Part shown: positions 30,732-41,431 of the stretch, piece by piece | Numbering within the stretch: the stretch's first letter is position 1 | Layout of the letters: each line of letters opens with the position of its first letter | NCBI GenBank assembly: GCA_030549175.1 | Contig: JAUKUA010000004.1 | Span: forward strand, 2,852,001-2,916,000 | DNA from: Lasiosphaeris hirsuta | Lineage: Eukaryota; Ascomycota; Sordariomycetes; Sordariales; Lasiosphaeriaceae | Direction: 5' to 3' | Length of the DNA: 64,000 nucleotides | Translations under genes and position numbers: made by a program | Notes under the pieces: model-generated | Seen by the model: the letters and a program-made list of their open reading frames with translations, nothing else | What the model was told of the DNA's origin: nothing | Database searches by the model: none

Positions 30732-33348
30732 GGAGCGCACGTTTGGGGGAGGTACGATGGAGCGGGGCTCTTGAGGCTATGTCGACTTCCTTTTGCCGAT
30801 TTCCTTTTTTTTTTTCCTTGTGTTTTTTTTATGGCATTTGGAGAGGAGAGGAATGGCTTCTCCCAAATCTGCTTTTTGATCTGCTATGTCTGTTCAGGCA
30901 CTCCTTCCTCTTCTACAGGGCTTTAATTTTTGCCCTTTTTGGCTATCTAATTGAGATTGGATGGTTGTTGCCGTCCGCTGTACATCTTCAGAGTGCTCTC
31001 AGAAAACAAATGAGCGCCAGTCTCGCTCAGACCGCTGCGTTTCGAGTCTGCGATCCCAGATGACCAATCCTCTGATGTTGATTGCTCTTGTAGCATCTCC
31101 TTCCGCGATCGCCCTCTTTCATTGGATTGTGCCCTTTCTTTGATCACACCCCTCCTTGACGGCCCTCCTCTCCTACCAAGCGACACCTTGAAAGAGACAA
31201 AAGGGGCCTCTCTCCTTTCCGCTTTTTTTACCCATGATTCAGAAGAATAGGCGAATTGGCGAGTTTTAGATTTTGCCACTTGGAATTTGGTGGGCAGAGA
31301 GAACCGTTGTGTGATGGGTGATCCTGGTCGGTGTGATTTGTGAATTAGTCATCAAGCAAGACCGAAGGTATTGTACTCTGTGAATTTTCACTCTAGGTTG
31401 GTGCCCAAGATGGTTTACCATTGATGCAAGCCGAATCCCACTCCTTGGGGTCCGTCCCGCATGCCGTTAGGATGTCGAGCGAGGAGAGTTTGGTGATAAG
31501 AAAGATGGCCAGGTCTCGGAAGATGTGGGCTGGTGGCCTCGTGTAATCGATATGACGCCTAGAGCGGCTGATATGCCCGGTATGAGACATAGAGGATGAC
31601 CTAGGGTCAATCCCTGAGGTCAAAATACTCCAATCTCCTCCCTAAGGTGATCAAGAGAGTCTAGAAAGGCATGCCACGATATCTCTACGGCCCAATTACC
31701 AAAACCCACTTCAAGGTGAGCCACGACCAAAGCACAATTTCACTCAGCATCCGGCTAGTAGTTGCAGGGTCCCTGTATTCTAGGCCCCCTTCAGGATACT
31801 CTGTGGCTAAAATTTAAGGTAGAGTGGGCCCAGAACTGGACTCGTCAAATCCAGCATGCTGCAGCGCAACCTGCCGAAAATGGAAATTTGTCATCTCTGC
31901 GAGCAAATCCCGAACCGTCTTCCCTCGCATCAGGTGCCCTGGCTTTGGTCAACCTCCAACTCCGAGTCCGGTCGCCTTACCACCAATTCCGCAACACCCC
32001 ACCAGGGAGAAATCCTTGGTCGAAAATGAAGCAATAGAAGTTAGTTCCACTTCGCACAATAGCCGACCCAACCCGGACAGGCGGCCATCCTCGCAGCAAA
32101 TTAGACAAGAAACGGCACATGTGCCAATCGGTGATGTCGTCGTGCTCCAATCGCATCCCCGAAACTCGATCGAATCGCCCCGCACGGCGGCATCCTGTGT
32201 TGTAGGGTCGTATTTGCAAACGCAGGGGACACTCGCGTGGCAGAAAGCGTAGTCAGATGCTTTTTATGCAACCCGCATGTATGCGCCGGGGAGGTGTTCC
32301 CAAGCCTGTTTTTTTAAGGGGGTCAAATCTTGACCCAAGAGCACGGTCAGTTCTTGTCATTCACCTTGGTCACCAAGCCACGCAAACAAGCATCTGACTT
32401 TCAGACTTCCCCAGGTTTTCTGAGACAACGTTGCACTTCAATAGGTCAAGCGTAATCCTTCAGAGAAACGTTGGGTCATGCATTCTCTGGGGTAGTTCTG
32501 GTTATTTCAACGTCGCATGTCTCAGCTGCCTGGGAATAGTGCCGAAATTACGTCTTATAAGTGTCAAGCTGTAGCCCCTGAATAAAACCCGAAAACTCAC
32601 GACCAGGGTCAGCCTTTACATCATCGAACCTCACTCAACTAAATAGAACAAGCTCCATTATGCCTAACAATTTGGCCTCACCAAGCACAAGAAATCTGAC
32701 GTGTCATGTTGTTGCATGACCTGCATCGGGAACAACAGCAGTTAAACATCTTGTTTCAAGACAAGTCTCGTCCCAAGTACAGCTTCCAAAAGACAGCTAG
32801 AATTACCGGCCAAAGGTAGGCAGATATAGGAGAGAAAGTCACCAGGGGCCGTGGCCGAGGTGGCCAGGATTGGATGCAATCCCGAGTCCCCTACCGCTCA
32901 CCCCACCTACCCCAAACCACACAGTGAACCACCAACACACCTTTCATTCCTCGCCAGAAACATAGCTGTGTAACACAACTGGAATAGGAAATCGTAGGTA
33001 ATGTGAAATGAACGTGTCGGTTTGGAATGCCACATTCTTCTGACACTGCCCGCGAAGCCCCTTTTGAGACAACGCAACTTCCATGTGGCTCACCAAAACC
33101 ACATGGGAGACTTCCAGGCCATCTGATCGTGCCCTGTGGTTGTAGAATGGTGTTCTTACCCCCCGCTTCTCCTTATCATGAGAAAGTGCTATAAATGTCT
33201 CCAAGTCATCATCATCGTCGTCCTTCTTGGACCATTGGTACCTTACCGCTGTGATCAACGCACAGCTTTCACTCCTTGATTGCATTGTCACACTGTTTCC
33301 TAGTTTTATCTTTTATAGGTAGAGGAGGAGAAAGTTTCGTCTTGCAAG
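30732..33348. other. Gene-poor interval of 2.6 kb
   Basis: Frames up to 142 codons occur on both strands (for example 31824-32252 plus) without a domain, repeat or splice support. GGCACATGTGCC is a perfect 12-bp palindrome near 32113-32124, and a TTGGTACCTTACC word lies at 33236-33248. Confidence 0.45.
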
Positions 33349-34319
33349 ATGCATTTTATCCACCCTACCCTCCTCGCTACTCTCCTCCCCCCCTTGGCCT
33401 CAGCCTGGGACCCGCCCAACTACGACGGATACCGCATCCAATGGGCCGACAACTTCGGCGGCGGGGGCGGCAGCCTGCCCAGCCAAAACAACTGGAACAT
33501 CATCGACGGCAACCTAGGCGTCAACAACGAGCTGCAAACCTACCGCGCAAACCCGCACCAAGTCCAGCTCAGCGGCGGCAGCACGCTCCAACTCGTGCCG
33601 TGGCGCGACGGGTCCGTGTCGGGGGGGTGGACCTCGGGGCGGATCGAGTCCAAGTACACATTCACACCAGCAGCAGGAGCACGCACAATAGCGGAGGCCC
33701 AAATCCGGTTCGGGCCCAACCCGGTCGAGACCAAGCGGGGCATCTGGCCGGCCTTCTGGCTGCTGGGCGACTCGCTCCGGCACTTTGGCGGGTGGCCGGC
33801 GTGCGGCGAGATCGACGTCATGGAGACGGTCAACGGGCTGCTGACTGGCTACGGCACCGCCCACTGCGATGTCACCCCCGGCGGGGCATGCAACGAGCCC
33901 ACCGGGCGGGGAGGGTCCGTGGGGATCCCGAACCAGGACTTTCAGCGCTGGCGCGTCGTGTGGGACCGGACGGCCGGGGGCTGGCAGGCGGAGAGCGTCA
34001 CTTGGTTTTTTAATGACCAGCTGTTTCACCAGATCACGGGCGGCCAGATTGGGAATCCGGATGTCTGGGCGAGCTTGGCACAAAGGCCTATGTACTTTCT
34101 TCTGAATGTCGCTGTCGGGGGGAATTGGGTATGTTTTCCCTCATGTTTCTCGAGATTAGAGGTGGATAGCTGACGTTCAAACAGCCCGGCTACCCGGACG
34201 GCAACACCCGGGATGGCTACGGGTCGATGATGGAGGTCGGCTATGTGGCACTTTACACTTCTGGACAGGCCCGAGGGTCGGGCCAATCACAAATACCCCT
34301 AAACATGCTCGGAAGTTGA
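33349..34319 (+). CDS. GH16 family glycoside hydrolase (endo-beta-glucanase type)
   Basis: Two exons, 33349-34128 and 34185-34319, give 304 residues; AATTGG|GTATGT joins to CAG|CCCGGC, giving GGNWPGYPDG. The signal peptide is MHFIHPTLLATLLPPLASAW. The catalytic motif GEIDVMETVNG places the acid/base and nucleophile at about E154, D156 and E159 (ExDxxE). Family landmarks before it are SGRIESKY and RGIWPAFWLLG, and after it QRWRVVWDRT and the C-terminal strand MEVGYVALYTS. The enzyme should be secreted and cleave beta-1,3 or mixed-linked glucans, in its own wall or in plant or algal polysaccharides. No GPI signal or carbohydrate-binding module is seen. Confidence 0.93.
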
Positions 34320-36522
34320 CCCCTTGGGAGGTACGTGTTCTCGCCACGAGCATGTCAGAGAGAGCTTCAAATTCTTGTACTAGTACTCCACGCTCATCTG
34401 CGTGTCAGTATTATTATCATCCATCCTAAGTACTTAAATCCATCTCAGAACATGGCCGTATTTTTCGAAGGTATCAGTCATTTTCAGGGGTGTACCACTG
34501 GAGGTGGCAAATGCCGTGCTAAACCCGCTCGGCGTCATCAGTTCATCGGAACTAGGAAACATCTCCAATTACGCGTCGACAACTCCCTAGACTCGTGTCA
34601 TCAGTTCTGACAGATAGAATGGCCTCCGCAAGTGATGCCAACGCGATGGAATGAGCAGCAGCCACGAGCCACGGCAAGGCCTCTTTCATCTCGTCCAGTC
34701 GCCTTGGCTATCTCTGAGCGGCAGGCATATGGTTACACGGCAGGAGGATTCTTTTTTTTTTCAAAAGAGTGTGACAAAGGCTCTGATAAAAATCATTTCA
34801 ATGCTTACTAAAGTGTTCAAGTGGCAGAAGATAGCAAGCAGCACATAATTGGAGAATATCGCGGCCTGGGCCGAGACGTTCGCAGTTGAGCTCCACGTTG
34901 CTAATAGCTGTTATCTCGGCCCGGCAGACAACACGAGGCCGACTTCATTGGTCTGAAGTTGGCTGGCTTGGTGTGTCACAAGACGGTGCAGTCCACGTCT
35001 TAGAATACGTCTTTGGGGGGGGGGGCGTCACCCTTTACCAGCAACCCATTGGATGCGACCCAGATAGTTAGGCATTGATTCTCCCCCGTGCCATACTACA
35101 CGTAGAGTGGGGCAGCCGCAGCGCAAGTCGCGCGAGCCCCAGGGCCATGGCCCATGCTGGGCGCTGACGCCAGCGGAATATTGCCTGTTGCTTTCACCAT
35201 GGAAAACACCGCTGTATATAGCCGAGTTCGTTCGTATGCACCGCATTCAAGTAAGATGCAACTTTTCGCATCACCTTCATCACTCACCACGTCGCCGCAA
35301 CAACCCGAATTTCCCAGAAACACAACCTGCTTCGTCGCATCGTGCCCACCAAGACGCCCTTTTGCCAATTGCAGGGGGGCAGATTCTCCAACCTTTCGTC
35401 TTTCAGCTCTTAGACGAGGGCAATGGGGGCGGAACAGTTAACTCTTTGAGGAAGGCAGGGGAGCGACAGGGGCTCGACAATAAACACCGCCATGTATGTC
35501 GGTGTCAAGCTACAATACAAATGATGGAGCCGAGCAACCACCATATGGCAACAAGAATAAGAAAAGGCAACTATTTTGACGTCCAGGTGTACTCTAAGAC
35601 GAAAGCCTCATTCAACGGGTCAGTGGCCAATCTCAAAGGAGGCAGTTAAGGCCAAATGCGACTTGCGTCAATGAGGTATGTCCCACGCTGTATGTGCCCC
35701 GACCCGTGAGCTCGGTTTTGCTTTGGAAACACCCCCTAACTTGTCATGATAGATGTCCGCCCCAACACGTTAAGGGGTCAGATAGGGAGGGAGGTGGGAG
35801 AATGCAAATGGCGGGCTCTTGGATGCAATCATACAAGGCGATGGATACCTACTTAGATACCACATTTATACAATGAGTGCCAGATAATAACATCAGATTT
35901 TATCCATTACCGCCATGCTGTTATCACTCCGTTTTCCTCGAAATCATATCAGTGTCGCGATCGATGATACAGACAAAGCACAGCCGGCCTATATTCCGCC
36001 ATTCAGAGAGCGAAGTCGGAGGGAGACCGAGATGGTAACTGACTTGGCCGCAGGTGTTACCGACCGGTATTCATCCCATCCTCCGGTACTTGGATCGGAA
36101 CCTCCCGGATCCGGACCGAGCACTGGGAATAGCCTCATCATCTCGCGCTGATTTCTCCATTCTCCACATATAACCCTAACACTGAATGGAAAAGTGCACT
36201 AGGTCCTATATGTGGATAACTTTTAGGCACGAAGGTACCCAGGTACCTGGCTCAGGGGTTCATTTGCTAGGGATCCTGTGCACTAATATGGTACATGGAC
36301 CCAGCAGCTGGCCAGCGAACCATGTCGGTAGCCTGCATTTTCTTCATTCGCCTTCAAAATCTTGAGTGGAGATACTTCCAATCGATCTTACAAGAAACAC
36401 GACGGGACATTCAGGGGTCTAAACCCGGCTGGATTCCCTCATCGGTCACTATTTACACACAAACCCTTTTTCCAAGAGACCCCCTTTTCCAAGAGACCCC
36501 CTTTTGAACCATCATTTCAACC
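34320..36522. other. Gene-poor interval
   Basis: No supported gene; 35107-35649 is open for 180 codons but looks random. AGGTACC words occur near 36233-36248. A 17-bp direct duplication (CCAAGAGACCCCCTTTT) occurs at 36471-36504. Confidence 0.45.
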
Positions 36523-36919
36523 ATGTCTGTCCCCTCATTCCCATTCTCCCCGGGGATTCAGGACGACCTATTCCATCTGCCACCGAGCGTGGCCGCGAGC
36601 CAGCTAAGCAACCATCTTTGGTGGAGGAACTGCGGCATCAATAACTTCATGTTTTGATCAAGCTCTCTCTTGTACGTCCTGGATCTCATCGAGTCGGGGC
36701 TGCACGTGGTCCCTGTCAAAACCGCTGTCCTCGTCGCGGACCGATTGGACCTCGCGAATCCTCGACATTCGCGAGGAGATGTTGCTCGCCGAACAGCGGC
36801 GCACATTTGATACGACCGAGAAGGATATTCGTACCGCCATCTGCGTGGCCCAGAGTTGCTTTGGGGGCATCGAAAACGAATTCAACTTCCTCGTCCCCAT
36901 CACCGCCATGCTGCTGTAG
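36523..36919 (+). pseudogene. Unknown ORF pair, probably one disrupted gene
   Basis: The ATG at 36523 opens 44 codons (MSVPSFPFSPGIQDDLFHLP to FMF, TGA at 36655). A second frame then reads ILDIREEMLLAEQRRTFDTT, EKDIRTAICVAQSCFGGIEN and EFNFLVPITAMLL before a TAG at 36917-36919. Both pieces look like real protein, but no intron joins them cleanly. I do not recognise the family. A four-copy 11-bp tandem repeat begins right at the stop. It may be a fragment of a larger gene. Confidence 0.35.
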
Positions 36920-36963
36920 TTGCGCTGTCGTTGCGCTGTCGTTGCGCTGTCGTTGCGCTTTCG
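36920..36963 (+). repeat. Four-copy 11-bp tandem repeat
   Basis: TTGCGCTGTCG is repeated four times, the last copy with one change. It directly follows the stop of the preceding ORF. Confidence 0.95.
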
Positions 36964-37420
36964 CCGCCTCGATGACCGTGTGATCCTAAACGGACTCGAT
37001 TCCATGTTCAGTGGTGAGTAGTGTGCCCTTCTGCAAGCTTCTGAACCTTTTGCTGATGACTCGTGTAAATTCGGAAATCGGCCGGGTTATGAGGGGTACT
37101 ACGGAAAAGACGCGAAAGATCAAGTTTGACGTGTAATCCGAAAAGCTTCCTGAGCTGAAGATGTTCTGAAATATGATGGAGGTCATAGGTCGAGCCGACT
37201 GTTGATGATCTAATATTTGATTACTAATTCCTGATCGACACAGCAGGCAAGTTCTGGCGGGGGAAGGGGGCAAAGGGACTCAAACTGGTTTTTGTTATCT
37301 GTGAGACAAATTCGCCTCAGTGAAGGGAAATCCAACGGCTAGGTAAACAGGTAGGTACCTTACCTGTAGGTAGTAATCAACTCAACGACGAGACACCATT
37401 CTCGACCTCGCCCGCATTCT
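36964..37420. other. Intergenic, no gene seen
   Basis: AGGTACCT lies at 37353-37360 within a near-palindromic CAGGTAGGTACCTTACCTG. Confidence 0.5.
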
Positions 37421-38108
37421 CTACATCGTGCGCATCTCCACGATCGTATCATCATCTCCCCCAAAATATAACCGATAGAGCCCCCTCTCAACTGGGCTCG
37501 TCGCCAGCACCTTAAGAGAAGCCAGGGGCCCATGCCTCTCTTCCCAATCGATCATGCTGATTATGTATCCGAACGCTTCCGTCATGTCCACTTCAAACTC
37601 GGGCAGCTCATAGAACGAGATGCCCTCCACAACGCAAACGACCGTCACAGTGGGCGGGAGCTAGCTGATCATTCCGGCCAATGTCCCGCACAGTCGTGGC
37701 CACCCGCTCGGTGTGGGTTAGCTCTCCCTGGGACATGAAGGGTCGCCGGGCCTCAATCCACTCCATATCTGCGATTTCCTGGTTGGCGACACCTAGGTCT
37801 TTGACTGCCTCGAGAATCTCCCCGGGTAGGCTGAGGTAGGGTACAGGGTTAAGTTCTGGAAAGGGAGGCGGTGTAGGCATGATCTCGTTAATGAATTCAA
37901 GTACCTCGCGTAGCATCTCTACGTCGGGGGAGGGCATCGCGACAGGTTGAATTTCCGGAGAGGGAGGCTGTGAGGGCATCTTGTTAATGAAGTCAAGTGG
38001 TGATGTTGCTGCTCGCTGGGTGTGTAGATGTGTCCAAGCATGTGGCTGCAGGGCAAAACTTGAACTAGTGGGCCGTCTGTATGTACATTGGTCGTTGCGG
38101 GAGGCCAC
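37421..38108 (-). CDS. Hypothetical protein with an internal duplication, two frames
   Basis: The 5' frame (38108-37608) reads through two similar units of about 30 residues: LDFINKMPSQPPSPEIQPVA and LEFINEIMPTPPPFPELNPV, each followed by a Glu/Val-rich helix. It then continues EWIEARRPFMSQGELTHTER. The 3' frame (37648-37421) reads TVVCVVEGISFYELPEFEVD and ends VERGLYRLYFGGDDDTIVEM. The two frames overlap near 37640-37680, where no clean intron is visible, so either a frameshift or a missed short intron is needed. I do not recognise the family. The 3' piece looks more globular. The start is uncertain. Confidence 0.4.
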
Positions 38109-38725
38109 CGCGTGTGGAGTTTTGGCCTCAAGGATGCCACTCTTTCATGTTCTCACATTTGTGTTTTCAGTAACTTTAGGATGCACATACACATTATTAT
38201 GGGCTGCACCTTGGAGCAATTATATATTGCTTTTCTTCTCTCTGAAGAGCAGTACCTACAGGATCCCCCATTTGGAATCCCATGCATACAGTCGATAGAG
38301 CCACGCATCAATGAGTAAGGGCGCCCCTATCGGATACCAAACACACCTACCTTTACAGTTTTCCCAGAGTTGACCATATCTCATGCACATTTTAGCGCTA
38401 CAAATACATCTATGCAGAAGTAATTCGTTATCCCCCGATCAACACAAGGTGAAAACATTCACGTCTTGTGGGGGCGCCCTCCAATCCGCTCAACAACACG
38501 CCCACATTTAAAATGAGATCCCTTTAAAACACCTATTCCACTCCTTCCTCTCAGCGAGTTGAATGGTTTGATTTCCTTGGCTCCTGTGCTTTGGTGACGT
38601 AGCCAGTATGGATGCTCAAACGATGAGGTATCACGGATACATGCCAATACTTCACAGTTTAAACACATTCCTTGGCACTGTGTATATGGGTTACGATATC
38701 GGCCCACCACCACATAAACCAATAG
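38109..38725. other. Intergenic, no gene seen
   Basis: Short frames only; this is the 5' flank of the tRNA gene. Confidence 0.5.
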
Positions 38726-38808
38726 GCTCCCGTGGCTCAATGGTAGAGCGTGTGACTTCTATGTAGAGGTCAATCACAAGGTTGTGGGTTCGAGTCCCAC
38801 CGGGAGTG
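38726..38808 (+). tRNA. tRNA-Arg (anticodon UCU) with an 11-nt intron
   Basis: The acceptor stem GCTCCCG pairs with CGGGAGT (first pair G:U). The D-arm is GCTC-AATGGTA-GAGC, the anticodon stem TGTGA/TCACA and the T-arm GTGGG-TTCGAGT-CCCAC. The loop is CT-TCT-A plus A, interrupted after position 37 by TGTAGAGGTCA, the canonical intron position. Removing it leaves a 7-nt loop with anticodon TCT, which reads AGA/AGG. A T-rich stretch (TTTTTTATG) directly after the gene is a probable RNA polymerase III terminator. Confidence 0.95.
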
Positions 38809-39408
38809 CATTTTTTATGCCTTTTCTATTGTGTCTTCTTTTAGATCTTGAAATTATCGAAATCTCCCAGTACTTTTTATGTCTGCATCTCTTTTGAGGC
38901 CCACAAAACAATCTGATTATACGATACGAAATGGACACGCATGACTGCCATCATTGTCGTCACTGGTATGTACTTAGTTAGGTAAGCTTCCCCCTGGTTT
39001 CCCAAGATAGGGTCATCCTTCGCGAATAACCAACGACACACTGCACGATTCTAGTAAACATTCCCTTCCCATTCCAACACACAATGGCCCAACAACACCA
39101 TATTCCCGTTGCAATCTCATGGCTCCATTCTCAACATGCTCCCAAGCGACAAATACCAGCACCACAACAAACCTCCCCGAGCACTCAGGCCACCTCCGCA
39201 AAACCTCGTGTTGCATCACCGCCCTCATTCCCCCACCATCCCAAACCCAAGCAACAATGCACCCCGGCTGGCCATAAACCCCCAAAACTATCGTCATTGA
39301 GCTGGACATCTCCCTCTGGCAAAATTCGCCACGCTGGTAGACCGGGGCACCCTCAGTTTATTGGGTATCGAACATGGGTAAATACCAAGCAGCCAGCCGC
39401 CTTCTTGG
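38809..39408. other. Intergenic, no gene seen
   Basis: Frames at 39013-39309 (minus) and 39084-39596 (plus) are open but show no domain. Confidence 0.45.
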
Positions 39409-40662
39409 GTGCTGCGTGGTTGCATGGTGATGTCTTGGATTCCGAGCTATCAGAAGTCACCACCATGCTGGTTTCCTTTGCATCTTTGGCAACTACATCC
39501 ACTCTATCTGCTTTCAGGAAGGAACACCGACAATCAACCACAGGAGAATATGCTGCTTGCCGAAAAGCAGACGGACATGGAAACAACGACCGCTGATGTC
39601 AAGACTGCCCTATTTTGCTCGGATTACGAGCGAAGCTCATGTACAACACCTTGCTCCTGTCGTAATCAGATCATCATCCCCGTACCTTCGTCCCCTACCT
39701 GTTGTGCCTTGATTGAAAAGGAGACTTGTCGTTCCTCACCTTACTACTACTACTACTCATCATTCCTGTACCTGGACAAGCTGCTCTTTTCTCAATCTCT
39801 GCCACCACCACTGATAACGCCCTATAACGCGGCCCAGCAAGCCATGGACGCACACATGCACATGGCGCGGCAAGCGCAGCAAATTTTTCAACAGCAGCAG
39901 CAGCAGCAGCAGCAAATACAACACCACATTCATCACCAAGCAATGTTGCACGCAAGGAACACAGCACCGCCACGCTTATTGATGTACGATGAGATGTTCC
40001 CGCTACGCCGTCGAAGCTCCTCCCTCGACGAGGGCTCGGGCTTCGGCTTCGGCTGGAACCCCTTCGCCAAGAAGAAGCCCAACCCAGCTCCCGCCAAACA
40101 ACTTGCCAAAGAACCCTCCAAGTCCCCCGCTCCACCCTGCATGGCCGCCAGCCCTCCCAAACCACCCACCCTGAAACAATCACGCGCCTCGACCTCGTCA
40201 GCCAACTCCGAGAACGCAACACTTCGCTCCTCTCTACACAACTTCCGCTTCCCCGACTCAGACGGGCCGCGCGACTCGATCCCGAGCAACCCCACAGCGA
40301 CGCAGAGGGGGCAACACACCGAGCTACCTCCGACCACAGGCCCAGCAACAACTCTACTCGCGGCTGCCCCCGCGGGCCTCGAGGCCACCGCCACGACCCC
40401 GACCCCCACGGCCTCGTCGAAACGGTCCAAGGGTTCAAAGCGCGCCAAAGCGAAAAAGGCGCCGGTCAAGGCGGTCAAGAAGTTGCGCGAGCTGAGCGGG
40501 CGGCTGCGCAGGCGGCTGTCCAAGGGCAAGAACCGGGTCAAGGACAAGGTGAAGGCGAAGAAGCCGACGGGGGGGCTGAAGCTGCGGGTGCAGCTGGACC
40601 CGGGCGAGGTGGCGGGGGCGGTGCCGGGGGCGGGCAATCTGCCGGTGCCGGCGCCGGCTTGA
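39409..40662 (+). CDS. Hypothetical polyQ and basic-tail protein
   Basis: The frame is open for 417 codons to the TGA at 40660-40662. The convincing part starts at the ATG at 39843 (MDAHMHMARQAQQIF), followed by a run of nine Gln and an His-rich stretch. Then come RRRSSSLDEGSGFGFGWNPF, Pro/Ser-rich low complexity and a strongly basic C-terminal region (residues about 325-395, many KK and RR pairs). The basic block could be a nuclear localisation or nucleic-acid-binding tail. The first 145 codons look like translated flank with a five-Tyr run, so 39843 is the more likely start (273 residues). No known domain is seen. The minus strand is also long and open but has the composition of a shadow. 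Confidence 0.5.
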   Translation: MLRGCMVMSWIPSYQKSPPCWFPLHLWQLHPLYLLSGRNTDNQPQENMLLAEKQTDMETTTADVKTALFCSDYERSSCTTPCSCRNQIIIPVPSSPTCCALIEKETCRSSPYYYYYSSFLYLDKLLFSQSLPPPLITPYNAAQQAMDAHMHMARQAQQIFQQQQQQQQQIQHHIHHQAMLHARNTAPPRLLMYDEMFPLRRRSSSLDEGSGFGFGWNPFAKKKPNPAPAKQLAKEPSKSPAPPCMAASPPKPPTLKQSRASTSSANSENATLRSSLHNFRFPDSDGPRDSIPSNPTATQRGQHTELPPTTGPATTLLAAAPAGLEATATTPTPTASSKRSKGSKRAKAKKAPVKAVKKLRELSGRLRRRLSKGKNRVKDKVKAKKPTGGLKLRVQLDPGEVAGAVPGAGNLPVPAPA

Positions 40663-41431
40663 AATGAGCAAAGATGGTGGGTGATAGGGACTGGGAAATA
40701 TTGAGGTTGGGCTGGGGGGTGAGTTTGTTTACTTTGATCCTTGGCGTATCTGAAATAGGGGTTACCCCTTTTCTTGCTGCTGACACCCTCCAAATAGCGT
40801 CGAAACGAAACATGAGATCACCAGCGGGGTTGGGACGGAATGGTCTATTAAGGGGTTCAATGCCAACAACTGTTGCGGCAGAAGAGCGAGAACCGAGCCT
40901 GGACAGGCGGGTCTAGGCAACTGAACTGCACAAGGTAGACAAGACATCACCAGTTACATCACCACACGAATAGAAATTGAAACATCTGCCATGTCCTCCT
41001 AATCAGGATGCATTACCATTCGACATTATGAGTACAAGAGTACAAGTACCTAGGCTATATATACGGATACATGTAAATAAGTCATTGACCAAGAAAATTG
41101 GCTTCACTGCCTAGCGCTATCTGCGCATCTCCCAAAAAAAAAAAAAAAAAAAAAACAAACGCTTCTCGATCCACATGTAAGCCAAAACCGCCGTGTCCCA
41201 CGTCTCTCGTGTAATGCATGGGATGTCTAAAATCCACCGAGATGCTCCCTCGCGCGTTCTCTGCTGTGCTTCCCGGGCCACGAGAGAAGTCTCGGGCCTG
41301 TCAGGTCGCACGTCTATGCTTGACCTTTGACCCAATGTGTTCATGTCCAAGATGACATTACTTTGGACAGGAACCCAGTGTAGGTCACCCAAAACTGTTG
41401 TGGGGATAATGATGGTTCGGGGCTGCCAAGC
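40663..41431. other. Intergenic, 3' flanks of two convergent genes
   Basis: An A22 run lies at 41134-41155, downstream of the alpha/beta-hydrolase stop on its minus strand (as T22). No gene is seen. Confidence 0.5.

Noticed and set aside
34335..35649. Open frames of up to 180 codons downstream of the GH16 gene
   Set aside because: Composition is unlike the neighbouring genes and no conserved motif is seen.
39933..40793. 286-codon minus-strand ORF opposite the polyQ/basic protein
   Set aside because: Its composition (long Ala/Gly/Ser/Leu runs) is that of a reverse reading of GC-rich coding DNA, and it has no domain. The plus frame has the better codon use.
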